64,000 nt of DNA from RYN-133 sp963754285. Lineage in GTDB: Bacteria; Actinomycetota; Actinomycetes; Mycobacteriales; Jatrophihabitantaceae. Below are positions 17,862 to 26,302 of the stretch, piece after piece; within the stretch, counting starts at the first letter, position 1, and every line of letters starts with the position of its first letter. The stretch is from the NCBI GenBank assembly GCA_963754285.1, contig CAVWFN010000006.1, forward strand, positions 723,236 through 787,235, written 5' to 3'. The position numbers were made by a program, and so were the translations under genes. The notes beneath the pieces were generated by a model, which saw only the letters and a list, made by a program, of their open reading frames with translations, had not been told where the DNA came from and ran no database searches.

Positions 17862-18182
17862 ATGGTGGCCACCAACGCTGCGCCGAGAGCCGCTGTCGGG
17901 ATGTATCGAGACGTGCGCGGCGACGAACGATGGCTTCGACTGACCTGGCATCCCGCACATCGCGCCTTCGTGCTCAGCATCTGGCGCGACGACGTGTGCG
18001 CAGCGTCATTTCAGATGACACGCGGCACGTCTGCCGGACTCGTGTCCGACCTGGTGCAGACGCTGAGTGAACCCATCGAGATCGCGTTGCCCGAGCCCGT
18101 CGAGTCAGGTGTCCTGTCGCGGCTGCGATCGCGTATTCGTCAATGGGCCAGTGACCTACGACGCCACCGCAACGGCGTGTGA
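17862..18182 (+). CDS. Small hypothetical protein
   Basis: A 106-residue protein starting at ATG 17862. Its composition and G/C-rich third positions support coding. The centre reads GDERWLRLTWHPAHRAFVLSIWRDDVCAASFQM, a beta-rich pattern, and the end is basic (RRHRNGV). No domain was recognised. It is convergent with the VOC gene, and a hairpin spans both stop codons. Confidence 0.6.
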   Translation: MVATNAAPRAAVGMYRDVRGDERWLRLTWHPAHRAFVLSIWRDDVCAASFQMTRGTSAGLVSDLVQTLSEPIEIALPEPVESGVLSRLRSRIRQWASDLRRHRNGV

Positions 18183-18194
18183 GTCGTTCACACG
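18176..18194. terminator. Bidirectional hairpin between convergent genes
   Basis: CGTGTGA-GTCGT-TCACACG forms a 7-bp perfect stem with a 5-nt loop. It overlaps the end of the plus-strand gene (stop 18180-18182) and the end of the minus-strand VOC gene (stop 18188-18190). The position suits a shared terminator. Confidence 0.45.
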
Positions 18195-18634
18195 GGCTGC
18201 GGCGACTTGCGGATCTCGAGCGTGACTGCGGCGTCGTCGGCGGTGTCGAAGTAGGCGAAGCCGCTGCCGTCCGGGCGTTGGCCGCGCATCTGCACCGCGA
18301 GGCCGGACGAGGTCGCCCTGGCCAGGCCGTCGGCGATGTCGTGTTCGAAGCCGAGGTGGAAGACGCCTTCGCCGCGCGTGTCGAGGAAGCGGCGCTGCGG
18401 GCAATCGAGCTGCGGCGGCTGGCACAGCTGGAGTTGGATGTTGTCGAGATTGACCACGCGGTAGCGCATCTGGACGAACGCTTCGGGGTTCGGGACGTCG
18501 AGGTCGGTGTACTCGGTCAGCGGCGGGTATTCCTGCCACGGCCCGATGCCGATCGACTCGTAATACGCCTGCGTTTTGTCGATGTCGTGCACGACGAGGC
18601 AGATGTGGTGCAGCCGGTGAAATGGCGTTGTCAT
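18188..18634 (-). CDS. VOC (glyoxalase/bleomycin-resistance) superfamily protein
   Basis: A 148-residue protein with the two beta-alpha-beta-beta-beta units of the vicinal oxygen chelate fold. A first metal ligand His occurs in LHHICLVVHDID, a second in GVFHLGFEHD and a terminal Glu in VTLEIRK. These match metal-dependent epimerases, dioxygenases and lyases (methylmalonyl-CoA-epimerase-like). It is the last gene of a seven-gene catabolic operon. Its start at 18634 touches the stop of the upstream dehydrogenase if that gene is read without frame correction. Confidence 0.8.
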   Translation of the reverse strand: MTTPFHRLHHICLVVHDIDKTQAYYESIGIGPWQEYPPLTEYTDLDVPNPEAFVQMRYRVVNLDNIQLQLCQPPQLDCPQRRFLDTRGEGVFHLGFEHDIADGLARATSSGLAVQMRGQRPDGSGFAYFDTADDAAVTLEIRKSPQPV

Positions 18635-19713
18635 CAGGGTTTCCTCGCAGTCATGCAGTCACCGTCGCGAGCGCCTCGAGGACGCGTTCGTTGAATTCGT
18701 CGAGATCGAGCGTGACGTCGTCGGGACGCCGCAAGATCATAGGTCGGCGCGCCGGCCTCGAGCACCGAGTCCAGTGCGCCGCGGACCGCGGTGTGCAGGC
18801 CGAGCGCGGCCAGATCCGGGCACCACTCGAGCAGGTCGGCCAACGCGAGCCAGGCACCGGTCGGGTTCGACCGGCGGCTTCCCGTTCGGTGCGGGGACGA
18901 TCCGTGCGCAGGCTCGAACAGTGCCGTGACTCCGGCGCCGAAGTTCCGGTCGGGGTTGATCGTGGCCGACCCGCACAGCGCAGGTGAACCGGCGCGGGCG
19001 CACACGATGTCGGACAGGATGTCGCCGAACAATCCTTCGGTGATGATCACCGCCGGCAGCTGCTCGTACTTGACGAGCTCGTACGCAGCGCGATCGACGT
19101 TGACGTCGTCGATCGACAGCGCTGTGGCTGCCGCGGTCGCCCGCGAGACTCGCCGCCACAACCGCGATGTTGCATAGACGCTGGCCTTGTCGACGCTCAT
19201 GACGCGCCGTCCGGGACGCGTGCGGGCATGCTCGACAGCGATGTCGAACACCTCTTGAACGCGGACGGGGTTGAGCACGATGCGGTCCTCGGCGTCGATG
19301 ACGCCGTCGCTCTCGATGCGCTGGTCGGGTCCGGCGTAAGCGCCGCCGGTGATGTTGCGGACGATGACGACGTCGTCGCCACCGGGAACTCGAACGGTGC
19401 GCACGCTGATCCGCAGGTCGAACAGATGCCGCAACGCGATGAGTGCTGCCTCGGGGTTGGGGCACTCGTCCGATGTCACCCCAGGGTGAGTGCCGACCGC
19501 ACCCGACAGCACGACGTCGGCGTCACGACACGCGGCGATTGTCTGCTCGGGCAGGGTCGAGCCGGTCTGTTGCCAACCGGTCGTGCCATAGGGCCACGGG
19601 CCGGTGAGTTCGACCGGCACGCCGTCGCTGACGAGTTGGCGCAGGAACGACACCGGACCGTCGAGGATCTCGACGCCGATGCCGTCTCCGGGGAGCAGCG
19701 CGATTGTCGTCAT
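18634..19713 (-). CDS. Isocitrate/isopropylmalate/tartrate dehydrogenase family enzyme
   Basis: An NAD(P)-dependent beta-decarboxylating dehydrogenase. It opens with IALLPGDGIGVEI, has VRTVRVPGG in the substrate loop, VDKASVYATSRLW, then NVDRAAYELVKYEQLP and ITEGLFGDILSD, plus GAGVTALFEPAHGSSP. Start ATG 19713 overlaps the DUF6282 stop (ATGA). Near 18729-18732 the frame appears to break: the last ~30 residues as read are Arg-rich and unlike the family. Removing one base would instead give RPDDVTLDLDEFNERVLEAL and a stop at 18651-18653, just before a good ribosome site for the VOC gene. The substrate is probably a hydroxy-diacid such as a malate or tartrate derivative. Confidence 0.8.
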   Translation of the reverse strand: MTTIALLPGDGIGVEILDGPVSFLRQLVSDGVPVELTGPWPYGTTGWQQTGSTLPEQTIAACRDADVVLSGAVGTHPGVTSDECPNPEAALIALRHLFDLRISVRTVRVPGGDDVVIVRNITGGAYAGPDQRIESDGVIDAEDRIVLNPVRVQEVFDIAVEHARTRPGRRVMSVDKASVYATSRLWRRVSRATAAATALSIDDVNVDRAAYELVKYEQLPAVIITEGLFGDILSDIVCARAGSPALCGSATINPDRNFGAGVTALFEPAHGSSPHRTGSRRSNPTGAWLALADLLEWCPDLAALGLHTAVRGALDSVLEAGAPTYDLAASRRRHARSRRIQRTRPRGARDGDCMTARKP

Positions 19714-20558
19714 GGCACCAGGAGATTCCTTGTCTGCGTGGTCATGATGGCGGCGGCACGGTCTGCGCCGACGCGGGTCTCGAGGTCGGCCAGCCAGGGC
19801 GCAACGGCCGTGTCCGGTCCGGCGTGATCGGCGTGGCCGAGATCGCCACCGAACACCAGCAGCGACAGCGGATACGTGCGGGTCAGGTTGAGGCTGGCAT
19901 GGTCGGCGTCGCCGAGCAGATCGGGCAGGATGCCGAGCTCGACGTGGGCGTCGAGGGCCCGGAGCGCGGCGGCGTCGTCCTGCGTCCAGTGCAGGAACGC
20001 CATGAGCGGGTGGTTGACCATGAGTCTCTGCACGCCGCGTCGGCGTGCCTCGGTGAACAGCGTGACTGTCTCGCGCGCGTGCAGGTGACCACTGGCCAGC
20101 ACCAGGTCGTGCTCGACCACGACGTCGAGCACGTCGTGCCACCCGACCAGCAACTGTCCGTCATCGTCGGTAACCACGACCGGTCCGAGTTCGAAGCCGC
20201 GATGGACCGACAGCTCCGGTGAGGAGGCACCGGCCTTGTGGTTGGGCGCAGAAACCGTCGGCATCCACACCACACGTCCGCCCAGGCGAGCGGCGACCTG
20301 GACCGCGTCCGGGTTCGCGCCACCCATCGGGCTGTTGAGGACGATGCCGCCGTACACACCGGCCGAAGCACCGCCGGCGATCGCCGCGCGTTCGACAGTG
20401 CTGCCCTCGTGCGACTTGAGCACGACGGTGCCGAAGCCGACGGCGCGCTCGGCAGTCACGGTCTGCGCGTCGTCGCCGTGGCGGGGCAAGAGGCTGGGCG
20501 AAGCATGAACGTGCAGGTCGACCATGTCGACCGCCCAACCGGGCAGGGCGCCGGTCAT
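19710..20558 (-). CDS. DUF6282 family, amidohydrolase-like hydrolase
   Basis: A 282-residue protein with a TIM-barrel metallohydrolase look. VDLHVHASPS near the N-terminus gives the HxH metal pair. Later segments LKSHEGSTV, ASGHLHARETV and MVNHPLMAFLHW provide the remaining Lys/His/Asp positions of phosphotriesterase-like enzymes. DUF6282 members have no described activity that I know. Start ATG 20558 overlaps the CoA-ligase stop (ATGA), and its own stop overlaps the dehydrogenase start. In this operon it may open a ring, lactone or amide during catabolism. Confidence 0.78.
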   Translation of the reverse strand: MTGALPGWAVDMVDLHVHASPSLLPRHGDDAQTVTAERAVGFGTVVLKSHEGSTVERAAIAGGASAGVYGGIVLNSPMGGANPDAVQVAARLGGRVVWMPTVSAPNHKAGASSPELSVHRGFELGPVVVTDDDGQLLVGWHDVLDVVVEHDLVLASGHLHARETVTLFTEARRRGVQRLMVNHPLMAFLHWTQDDAAALRALDAHVELGILPDLLGDADHASLNLTRTYPLSLLVFGGDLGHADHAGPDTAVAPWLADLETRVGADRAAAIMTTQTRNLLVP

Positions 20559-21970
20559 GCCAGTTCCACCCATTCGCGCACGGGATGCTCGGCGAGCCGG
20601 CGACGTTGCACCTTGCCTGCTGCGGCGTCACGCGGTAGATCGGCTACCAGTGCGACTGCCGACGGACGCATGAACACCGGCAGGTCGGCGATGCGCTCGC
20701 GCAGCTCGTCCAGTGGCAACGGGTCGGCCACGGCGTAGAGCACGACCTCGTCGTCGACGAGCGCACCCTTGCGTTTCCAGATCGCATGATCCGCGACACC
20801 GGACAGCGCGGCCAAATGGTTCTCGACGAAGGGGATCGGGACGAATTCGCCCTTGACCCGGATGGATTCGGCAGCGCGTTCGAGGAAGACGAGATGATCC
20901 GGTGCGGCCGCGCGACCGAGGTCGCCGGTGTCGAACCAGCCGTCGACATCACGTCGGGCGTCGAGCCCGTCACGAGTGACGTAGCCGTCGAACATCGCAG
21001 CGTGCTCACGTTCGCGGACGTGGATGATGCCGTGCTCGTCCAGCCGCCAGTCGAAGTCGGCGCGAGGTGCGCCACCGTGGCGGCTGGCGTCGTCGGGAAT
21101 GTCGTCGCCGGCCGACCACCTGTGCAGGTGTGAGACTCCCCCGGCCTCGGTGGACCCGTAGCCGGACACCGCGGACGCGATGTGGAACCGGTGCAGGAAC
21201 TCGCGGTCGGCGTAGAACATCGTGCGGACGTGGTGGCCGGCGGCATCCTCGGCGGTCGTCGCGCGCTTGAGGATCTCGACCGGTGGCGCGTGCAGCACCA
21301 ACACGGTGATCTCTTCTGCCACGACAGCAGGCCAGAACCGGCCGGCGGAGAACTTGTCGACGGTGAGCGCGTCGGCGCCCGTGAGCAGCGCCGTGATGAC
21401 GCCGTAGCCCATCGGGTTGATGTGGAACAACGGCAGCGGCGCGAGTACTCGATCCGCGGGGGTGAGCTCGAGCGCCGACGACATGGCTGCTGCCATGCGG
21501 GCGAAGTAGTCGTGTGTCTGCGCGCAGAACTTCGGTAGCCCGGTCGTTCCCGATGTGTGCATGAACGACACGACGTCGAACTGGTTCGCGTTCAACCCCG
21601 GCAACTCGTTGACGTCGCAGCGTCCGGCCGCTCTCGCTCGTGCGATCTCTCCTGCGTCCAAGACACGAGCGGGCGCAACCGGGGCCAGCATCTCGGTGAC
21701 CAAGTCGTCGGGATACGTGGGGTTGACGAGCGCGACCGGTAGTCCGGCGAGCACGCACGCCAGCCAGGTGACCAGGTAATCGGTCGAGGTCGGCGCGACG
21801 AGCGCAACGCGCTGGCCGGCGACAAGCCCGGACCCGAGCAGCTCGCGGGCACGCCCGCCCGCGTAGGCCAGCGCGTCGGGCAAGGTCAGTTGGTCGTCGA
21901 CCGTGCCGAGTCGCAGCGCGGGCCGTGCCTCGGCCTGGGCGACGACGGCGGCTGCGAGGTTCGCAGTCAC
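20555..21970 (-). CDS. AMP-dependent acyl-CoA synthetase/ligase
   Basis: A 471-residue ANL-superfamily adenylating enzyme. The phosphate loop is FMHTSGTTGLPKF; the A5 motif is GYGSTEAGG; A7 is GWFDTGDLGR; and the C-terminal A10 Lys lies in AAGKVQRRRL. It should activate a carboxylic acid with ATP and CoA to begin beta-oxidation-like steps by its neighbours. GTG 21970 overlaps the acyl-CoA dehydrogenase stop (GTGA), and its own stop overlaps DUF6282 (ATGA). It is slightly short for the family but complete in motifs. Confidence 0.88.
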   Translation of the reverse strand: MTANLAAAVVAQAEARPALRLGTVDDQLTLPDALAYAGGRARELLGSGLVAGQRVALVAPTSTDYLVTWLACVLAGLPVALVNPTYPDDLVTEMLAPVAPARVLDAGEIARARAAGRCDVNELPGLNANQFDVVSFMHTSGTTGLPKFCAQTHDYFARMAAAMSSALELTPADRVLAPLPLFHINPMGYGVITALLTGADALTVDKFSAGRFWPAVVAEEITVLVLHAPPVEILKRATTAEDAAGHHVRTMFYADREFLHRFHIASAVSGYGSTEAGGVSHLHRWSAGDDIPDDASRHGGAPRADFDWRLDEHGIIHVREREHAAMFDGYVTRDGLDARRDVDGWFDTGDLGRAAAPDHLVFLERAAESIRVKGEFVPIPFVENHLAALSGVADHAIWKRKGALVDDEVVLYAVADPLPLDELRERIADLPVFMRPSAVALVADLPRDAAAGKVQRRRLAEHPVREWVELA

Positions 21971-23115
21971 GCCAGCCCCTCGTGACCCGCGTCCTTCAGC
22001 ACGCGACGCGCGATGTAGTTGCGCATGATCTCGGCCGAACCGCCGGCGACCTTGAGCACCTTGATGTCGTTGTCGATGTCGGTGTACGGGGTGTCCCAAT
22101 ACAGTCCGTGTCCGCCGACGAGGCTGTATGCGGCCTTGGACGACTGTTCAGCTGCATCGATTGCGAGCTTCTTCGCCGTCGTGGTGTGCATCGCGATGTC
22201 CTCGCCGCGTGCGTGCGCGATTGCGGCGTTGTCCCGAGCGAGCGACGCGGCCTGCAGCGCCGTCCACGCATCGGCGACCGTCCATTGGATGCCCTGGAAA
22301 TCCGTGACCATGTTGTCGCCGACCTGCCGCTGGGTCGCGTACTCGAGTGCGAGTTCGATGGCGCGTCGGCCGAGGCCGATGAGCTCGGAGGCGTTGCCGA
22401 GCCGGCTGATGTTGAACGTCGACAGGAAGGTCTGCAAGCCGGCACCCGCCGGGCCGAGCCGTGCGGCGTCGGGTACGCGCACCTCGGTGAACTCGACATC
22501 GGCGGTTCGGATCAACCGCAGGCCGATCGCGCGCGTCACGTGGGTTCGGATGCCCGGCGAGGTCATGTCGACCAGGAAGCAGGTGAGCCCCTCGTCCGCG
22601 ATCGCGTAGAACAGCGTGACGTCGCAGTCGGCGCCGAGATTGATGTGGGTCTTGCTGCCGCTCACGATCCAGTCGCTGCCGTCGCGCACCGCGGTCGACT
22701 TCATCGCCTTGAACGACGAGCCGGCGTTCTTCTCGCTGATCGACTCCGAGAACACGAGCTCGCCGGTCGCGATACCCCGCAGCCACTGCTGCTTCTGCTC
22801 GTCGGTGCCCCAGTCGAGCAGCCATCGTTGCCCCTGTGCAGCGATCTGACCGGACACGAGCCCGTGCCGTCCGACCTCTTCGGCGATGACCGCGTACTCG
22901 GCGACACCGCCGCCGAGACCGCCCCACTCGGTCGGCACCAGCGGGCCGAGGTAGCCGAGCCGTCCCAGCTCTGCGTACAGCTCGCGCGGGAACTTGTTCG
23001 CTCGATTGGCGGTGTCGAGTTCGCCGCGATGCTGCTCGCCGAACTCGCCGAGTTCCTTTCGGGTCGCGGCGATCCAGTCGGCTTTCGCCGGGTCGGTCTG
23101 CAGCAGCGGGTACAT
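21967..23115 (-). CDS. Acyl-CoA dehydrogenase
   Basis: A 382-residue flavoprotein with the helical-beta-helical acyl-CoA dehydrogenase layout. Landmarks are AVIAEEVGRHGLVSGQIAAQG, the FAD-site strand region ELVFSESISEKNAGSS, KTHINLGADCD, and C-terminal VGGHGLYWDTPYTDIDNDIKVLKVAGGSAEIMRNYIARRVL. The usual catalytic base Glu is not obvious and the C-terminal region has shifted composition, so the exact acyl group is unclear. ATG 23115 overlaps the enoyl-CoA hydratase stop (TGATG). It would introduce an alpha-beta double bond, passing electrons to ETF. Confidence 0.88.
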   Translation of the reverse strand: MYPLLQTDPAKADWIAATRKELGEFGEQHRGELDTANRANKFPRELYAELGRLGYLGPLVPTEWGGLGGGVAEYAVIAEEVGRHGLVSGQIAAQGQRWLLDWGTDEQKQQWLRGIATGELVFSESISEKNAGSSFKAMKSTAVRDGSDWIVSGSKTHINLGADCDVTLFYAIADEGLTCFLVDMTSPGIRTHVTRAIGLRLIRTADVEFTEVRVPDAARLGPAGAGLQTFLSTFNISRLGNASELIGLGRRAIELALEYATQRQVGDNMVTDFQGIQWTVADAWTALQAASLARDNAAIAHARGEDIAMHTTTAKKLAIDAAEQSSKAAYSLVGGHGLYWDTPYTDIDNDIKVLKVAGGSAEIMRNYIARRVLKDAGHEGLA

Positions 23116-23861
23116 CAGGACTCCTTCGACTGCGGCGGGCGCGTCAGCGACCACATCTGGCGCGCGCGCTCGATCTCGACCGCGCGATCCCACGCCGCGG
23201 TGTCGAGCGTGGTGCGCCGGAACGTTGCGACGAGCGCTCGTGCGAGCGCCGGATCGGCGCGCAGATGCGCGGTCATGCGCGTCACCTCCTCGCGCAGATC
23301 ATCAGTACCGACGAGTGCCCATGCGAGCCCGGAAGAGACCGCCTTCTCGGCGTTGATCGGCTGGGCGAACAGGCCCGCGGCAGCCGCAGTGCTGGCATTG
23401 GTTGCGCGGGCGAGCAGGTCGAAGTGGCCACCGCCGGGATGGAGGCCGATGCGCGCGAAGCCAGAAATGAAGCGGGCACGTTCGGTCACGATGCGCAGAT
23501 CTGCAGCGAGTGCGAGGTTGACGCCTGCACCGACCGCTGGCCCGTCGACCGCCGCGATTGTGGGGACGGTCAACCGGCCGACGCGACGGAATGCGCCGTA
23601 GAGCTCGTCGAGGCCCTCGTAGACCCGGTCGGCCGGTGCGGTGCGCAATGCATCCAGAGCCCGCGTGTCGGCTCCGGAGCAGAATGCGCCGCCGGCACCG
23701 GCGATGACGACGACACCGACGGCCGGGTCGTCATCGATGCGCTCGCAGACTGCGATCAGTTCGGCGGCTGCTTCGGTGTCCAGTGCGTTGCGGGTGTCGG
23801 GGCCGTCGAGGGTCACCCATGCGACGCCGTCGGCCGATTCGATGTTCACGTTGGTGGCCAT
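23115..23861 (-). CDS. Enoyl-CoA hydratase/isomerase (crotonase family)
   Basis: A 248-residue crotonase-fold protein. The oxyanion-hole segments are GAGGAFCSGADTRAL and VDGPAVGAGVNLALAADLRI. The residue positions that carry catalytic Glu in hydratases appear changed (FARIGLHPGGG), so it may be an isomerase, hydrolase or retro-Claisen member. Start ATG 23861 lies one base after the corrected stop of the upstream FAD oxidase. The stop overlaps the acyl-CoA dehydrogenase start (TGATG). Confidence 0.87.
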   Translation of the reverse strand: MATNVNIESADGVAWVTLDGPDTRNALDTEAAAELIAVCERIDDDPAVGVVVIAGAGGAFCSGADTRALDALRTAPADRVYEGLDELYGAFRRVGRLTVPTIAAVDGPAVGAGVNLALAADLRIVTERARFISGFARIGLHPGGGHFDLLARATNASTAAAAGLFAQPINAEKAVSSGLAWALVGTDDLREEVTRMTAHLRADPALARALVATFRRTTLDTAAWDRAVEIERARQMWSLTRPPQSKES

Positions 23862-25018
23862 GTCAGAACACCAACTCGACGGCACGAGTATCGGTCGAGG
23901 TGGCGAAGCGTTCGATGCGCAGCGGGGTGACATCGATGCTTTCGATGGCACCGGCGATGATCTGCTCTGCGGCGAGCCGTCCGATCTCGGGGGCCTGCAT
24001 CATGCCGTGGCCCGGAGAACCCGCACGCGTTGACCCAGGTTGCCGCGGTCGGGGCGGAACCGAGAATCCCGTGGTGGTCAGGGGTGTTTTCGTAGGTGCC
24101 CGCCCAGCACCCGGAACGATCGAGCGGCACGTCGGCCAGCCATGGGAACCGATGCGCGCCGAGCTCGAGCAGCCGCTCCATCCATGGCCAGTCGACGTCA
24201 GTGCGGTAGCCGTCGACCTCGTCCGGACGGGCGCCGCCGAACAGCAGACGCGAGCCCTCGGTACGCAGATAGACGCCAGAGGTGAAGTCGACGGTCATCG
24301 GCAGCGTGCCGGCGACCCCGCCGGGCGCAGAGGAATACACGTTGCGCCGCGAGTGCACGACGGGCACGTCCAGCCCGACGAGCGCAGCGATCTCGCCGGC
24401 CCAACCGCCGGCCGCGTTGACGACATGTTGGGCTCGCACGGCGAGGTCACCGGCGTGCACGGTCCAACTGCCGTCGTCATGCGAGTCGATCGCGTCGACC
24501 GCGTGGCGAAAGCGCACGAGCGCGCCGTCGTTTCGCGCCAGCTCGAGGTACGCGCTGGTGGCCAGGTGCGGGTCGACGACGCCATCGGCCGGCCCCCAGG
24601 TCGTGCCGCCGAGACCGTCGGTGCGGAAGGGCGTGATTGCCTGCGCCGCGTCGAGGTCGAGCACGTCGACCGGGACGCCGTGCGCGCGCTGGAGCTCCAC
24701 TGCGCGCAGCTGTGCGTCCCACAGCTCGTGCGAAACGAGCAACAGGTAGCCCGAGGGCCGATAACCGACGTCGATGCCGTGCCGGTCGGGGAAGTCGCGG
24801 AAGGTCTGGATGCTGCGCCACGACATCTCGATGTTCAACGCGTCGGCCCATTGCCCACGGATGGACGCGAACGACCGTCCCGTCGAACCTGCGGCCGGAC
24901 CGTCGAGCGCCTCGAGCACGGTGACACGTCTGCCGGCAGCGGCAAGGTGGTGGGCGGTGCTCGCGCCGATTGCTCCGGCCCCGATCACGACCACGTCGGC
25001 CGTCTGTTGTCGAGCCAT
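23846..25018 (-). CDS. FAD-dependent amine oxidase/dehydrogenase (DAO family), frame break near the end
   Basis: A D-amino-acid/sarcosine-oxidase-type flavoprotein. It starts with VVVIGAGAIGASTAHHLAAAG, then TGRSFASIRGQWAD, VVNAAGGWAGEIA and CWAGTYENTPDHHGILG. The family's C-terminal signature appears only if one base near 24007-24014 is removed: GFSGHGMMQAPEIGR, continuing to a TGA at 23863-23865 directly before the next ATG. As written, the frame is lost after GFSG and ends at 23846 inside the neighbour. It likely oxidises an N-methyl or cyclic amine. It is the first gene of the seven-gene operon; start ATG 25018 lies downstream of an 18-bp palindrome. Confidence 0.8.
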   Translation of the reverse strand: MARQQTADVVVIGAGAIGASTAHHLAAAGRRVTVLEALDGPAAGSTGRSFASIRGQWADALNIEMSWRSIQTFRDFPDRHGIDVGYRPSGYLLLVSHELWDAQLRAVELQRAHGVPVDVLDLDAAQAITPFRTDGLGGTTWGPADGVVDPHLATSAYLELARNDGALVRFRHAVDAIDSHDDGSWTVHAGDLAVRAQHVVNAAGGWAGEIAALVGLDVPVVHSRRNVYSSAPGGVAGTLPMTVDFTSGVYLRTEGSRLLFGGARPDEVDGYRTDVDWPWMERLLELGAHRFPWLADVPLDRSGCWAGTYENTPDHHGILGSAPTAATWVNACGFSGPRHDAGPRDRTARRRADHRRCHRKHRCHPAAHRTLRHLDRYSCRRVGVLTWPPT

Positions 25019-25126
25019 GCGCGTCTCCTGCCTGCGTCGGCGTCCGATCACACGGTGATGGCACGAACGCTAGGAGCACAACGAGGTTCGTGGCTTCGGC
25101 GCGAGCGCGGAAGTCCGCGCCCTTCA

Positions 25127-25144
25127 TTTCGACAATTGTCGAAA
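25127..25144. promoter_or_regulatory. Perfect 18-bp palindromic operator
   Basis: TTTCGACAATTGTCGAAA is fully self-complementary. It lies 109 nt upstream of the first gene of the catabolic operon (ATG 25018, minus strand), just after the PucR gene's stop. A related site occurs at 26191-26209. It is the best candidate binding site for the adjacent PucR regulator. Confidence 0.7.
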
Positions 25145-25151
25145 CACGCTC

Positions 25152-26168
25152 TCACTCAGCAGCGTCGCGGAATGCGAGCAGATGCAGCGCCATCTGCAGC
25201 GCGTCGCGTCCGGTCGCCAGGCGCAGGTTGACGCCGGTCAGCTCCTCGATGCGGTCGAGTCGGTAATACAGGGTGGTGCGGTGGATGTGCAGCTGCTCGG
25301 CGCTCACGGTCACGTCCCCGCCGTTGTCGAGCACGCACCGTGCCGTCTCGATCAGGTCAGAACGTTTCTGCGCGGCCAACGTCTGCGCGCCGCGGTGAAT
25401 CTGCGCCGGCGTCAACTCGGACGGGGCCGCAGCGACAAGGTGCCATTCGCCGAGGGCGTCCCACGTCGGCGATGCGAGCCGCGCTCCGGCGCGCAACGCC
25501 CGGGCGGTCGTCCGGGCGCGGTCGACGACGACGAACAACTCCGCGAGCGGAACCGGCGCGCCACTGGAGTGTGTTGCTCCCGGCGCCGGATCGATGTGCA
25601 CGGACAGACCGCCGGGCAGACGCCACCCGCCTGGCTTCGCCGGCGCATTGACGGCCACGCGTGGCTGCGGCGCGAGTTGCTCCAGCTCGATGAGCTCGTT
25701 GGCTGCCTCGACATCGCGGCCGGCGAGCAGCCGGGTCAGCAGCTGATCACGCCGGCGTTCGCGGTCCTCGTCCGAGGGTTGCATGCGGACGATGACGCTC
25801 GCAGCGGCGTTGGCGCACGCCACGACCGGGCCGAGGTCGGCCTCGGAGACGCGGCCATCGGCATCGAGCACCCACAGGTATCCGAGCAGGTCGCGAGCGT
25901 GCCGCAGCGGCACGCACCACCGCTCGGACATGTCGAGATCAGGCTGCGCGGGCGTGCGGACGGGACCCGGCGCGGTCGGCAGGCCGAGGCGGGTGACGAG
26001 CGCCGCGGCGCCGGGCGGCGGTTCGCGCTGCAGGATCGACCGCATCCGGACGCTGTCGACTTCACCTTGGACGCTCCACCAGAGTGGGTGGTGCTGTTGG
26101 TCCTCGACGAGAACGGCGCAGCCGAGTTCGTCGGCCAACGCCTCGATCTGCTGCTGAATGTCTGCCAT
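25152..26168 (-). CDS. PucR-type transcriptional regulator
   Basis: A 338-residue regulator. The N-terminal half is a GAF-like ligand domain (CVPLRHARDLLGYLWVLD). The C-terminal half carries the PucR helix-turn-helix: NGGDVTVSAEQLHIHRTTLYYRLDRIEELTG, then LRLATGRDALQMALHLLAF. In actinobacteria such regulators activate adjacent catabolic genes, including proline and purine pathways. Start ATG 26168 is preferred over upstream frames because MADIQQQIEAL begins the folded domain. It sits between the catabolic operon and the divergent P5C dehydrogenase, with a palindrome on each side. Confidence 0.85.
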   Translation of the reverse strand: MADIQQQIEALADELGCAVLVEDQQHHPLWWSVQGEVDSVRMRSILQREPPPGAAALVTRLGLPTAPGPVRTPAQPDLDMSERWCVPLRHARDLLGYLWVLDADGRVSEADLGPVVACANAAASVIVRMQPSDEDRERRRDQLLTRLLAGRDVEAANELIELEQLAPQPRVAVNAPAKPGGWRLPGGLSVHIDPAPGATHSSGAPVPLAELFVVVDRARTTARALRAGARLASPTWDALGEWHLVAAAPSELTPAQIHRGAQTLAAQKRSDLIETARCVLDNGGDVTVSAEQLHIHRTTLYYRLDRIEELTGVNLRLATGRDALQMALHLLAFRDAAE

Positions 26169-26190
26169 CGACTGCCCGTCCCCTGTGGTC

Positions 26191-26209
26191 TTTCGACAAT
26201 CGTAGGAAA
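26191..26209. promoter_or_regulatory. Degenerate copy of the PucR-associated palindrome
   Basis: TTTCGACAATCGTAGGAAA keeps the full left arm of the perfect palindrome at 25127 and a weakened right arm. It lies in the 134-nt gap between the divergent pucR-like gene (start 26168) and the P5C dehydrogenase gene (start 26303). It could serve control of both. Confidence 0.6.
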
Positions 26210-26302
26210 CGAGGGACGGAGTTTCCGCGCCGCAGCCGAAGCGTCGCACTACGGCTCGGCTCTAGCGTCATCGGCACCGAGCAGCCTCGAGAGGACGCCG
26301 CA

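Noticed and set aside
18779..20142. Apparent N-terminal extension of the dehydrogenase frame up to 20142
   Set aside because: The extension is Arg/Pro-rich shadow of the DUF6282 gene; ATG 19713 with its ATGA overlap is the natural start.
21925..23601. A 558-codon plus-strand frame over the acyl-CoA dehydrogenase and hydratase
   Set aside because: It shows Arg/Asp/Val-rich shadow composition and crosses two well-supported minus-strand genes.
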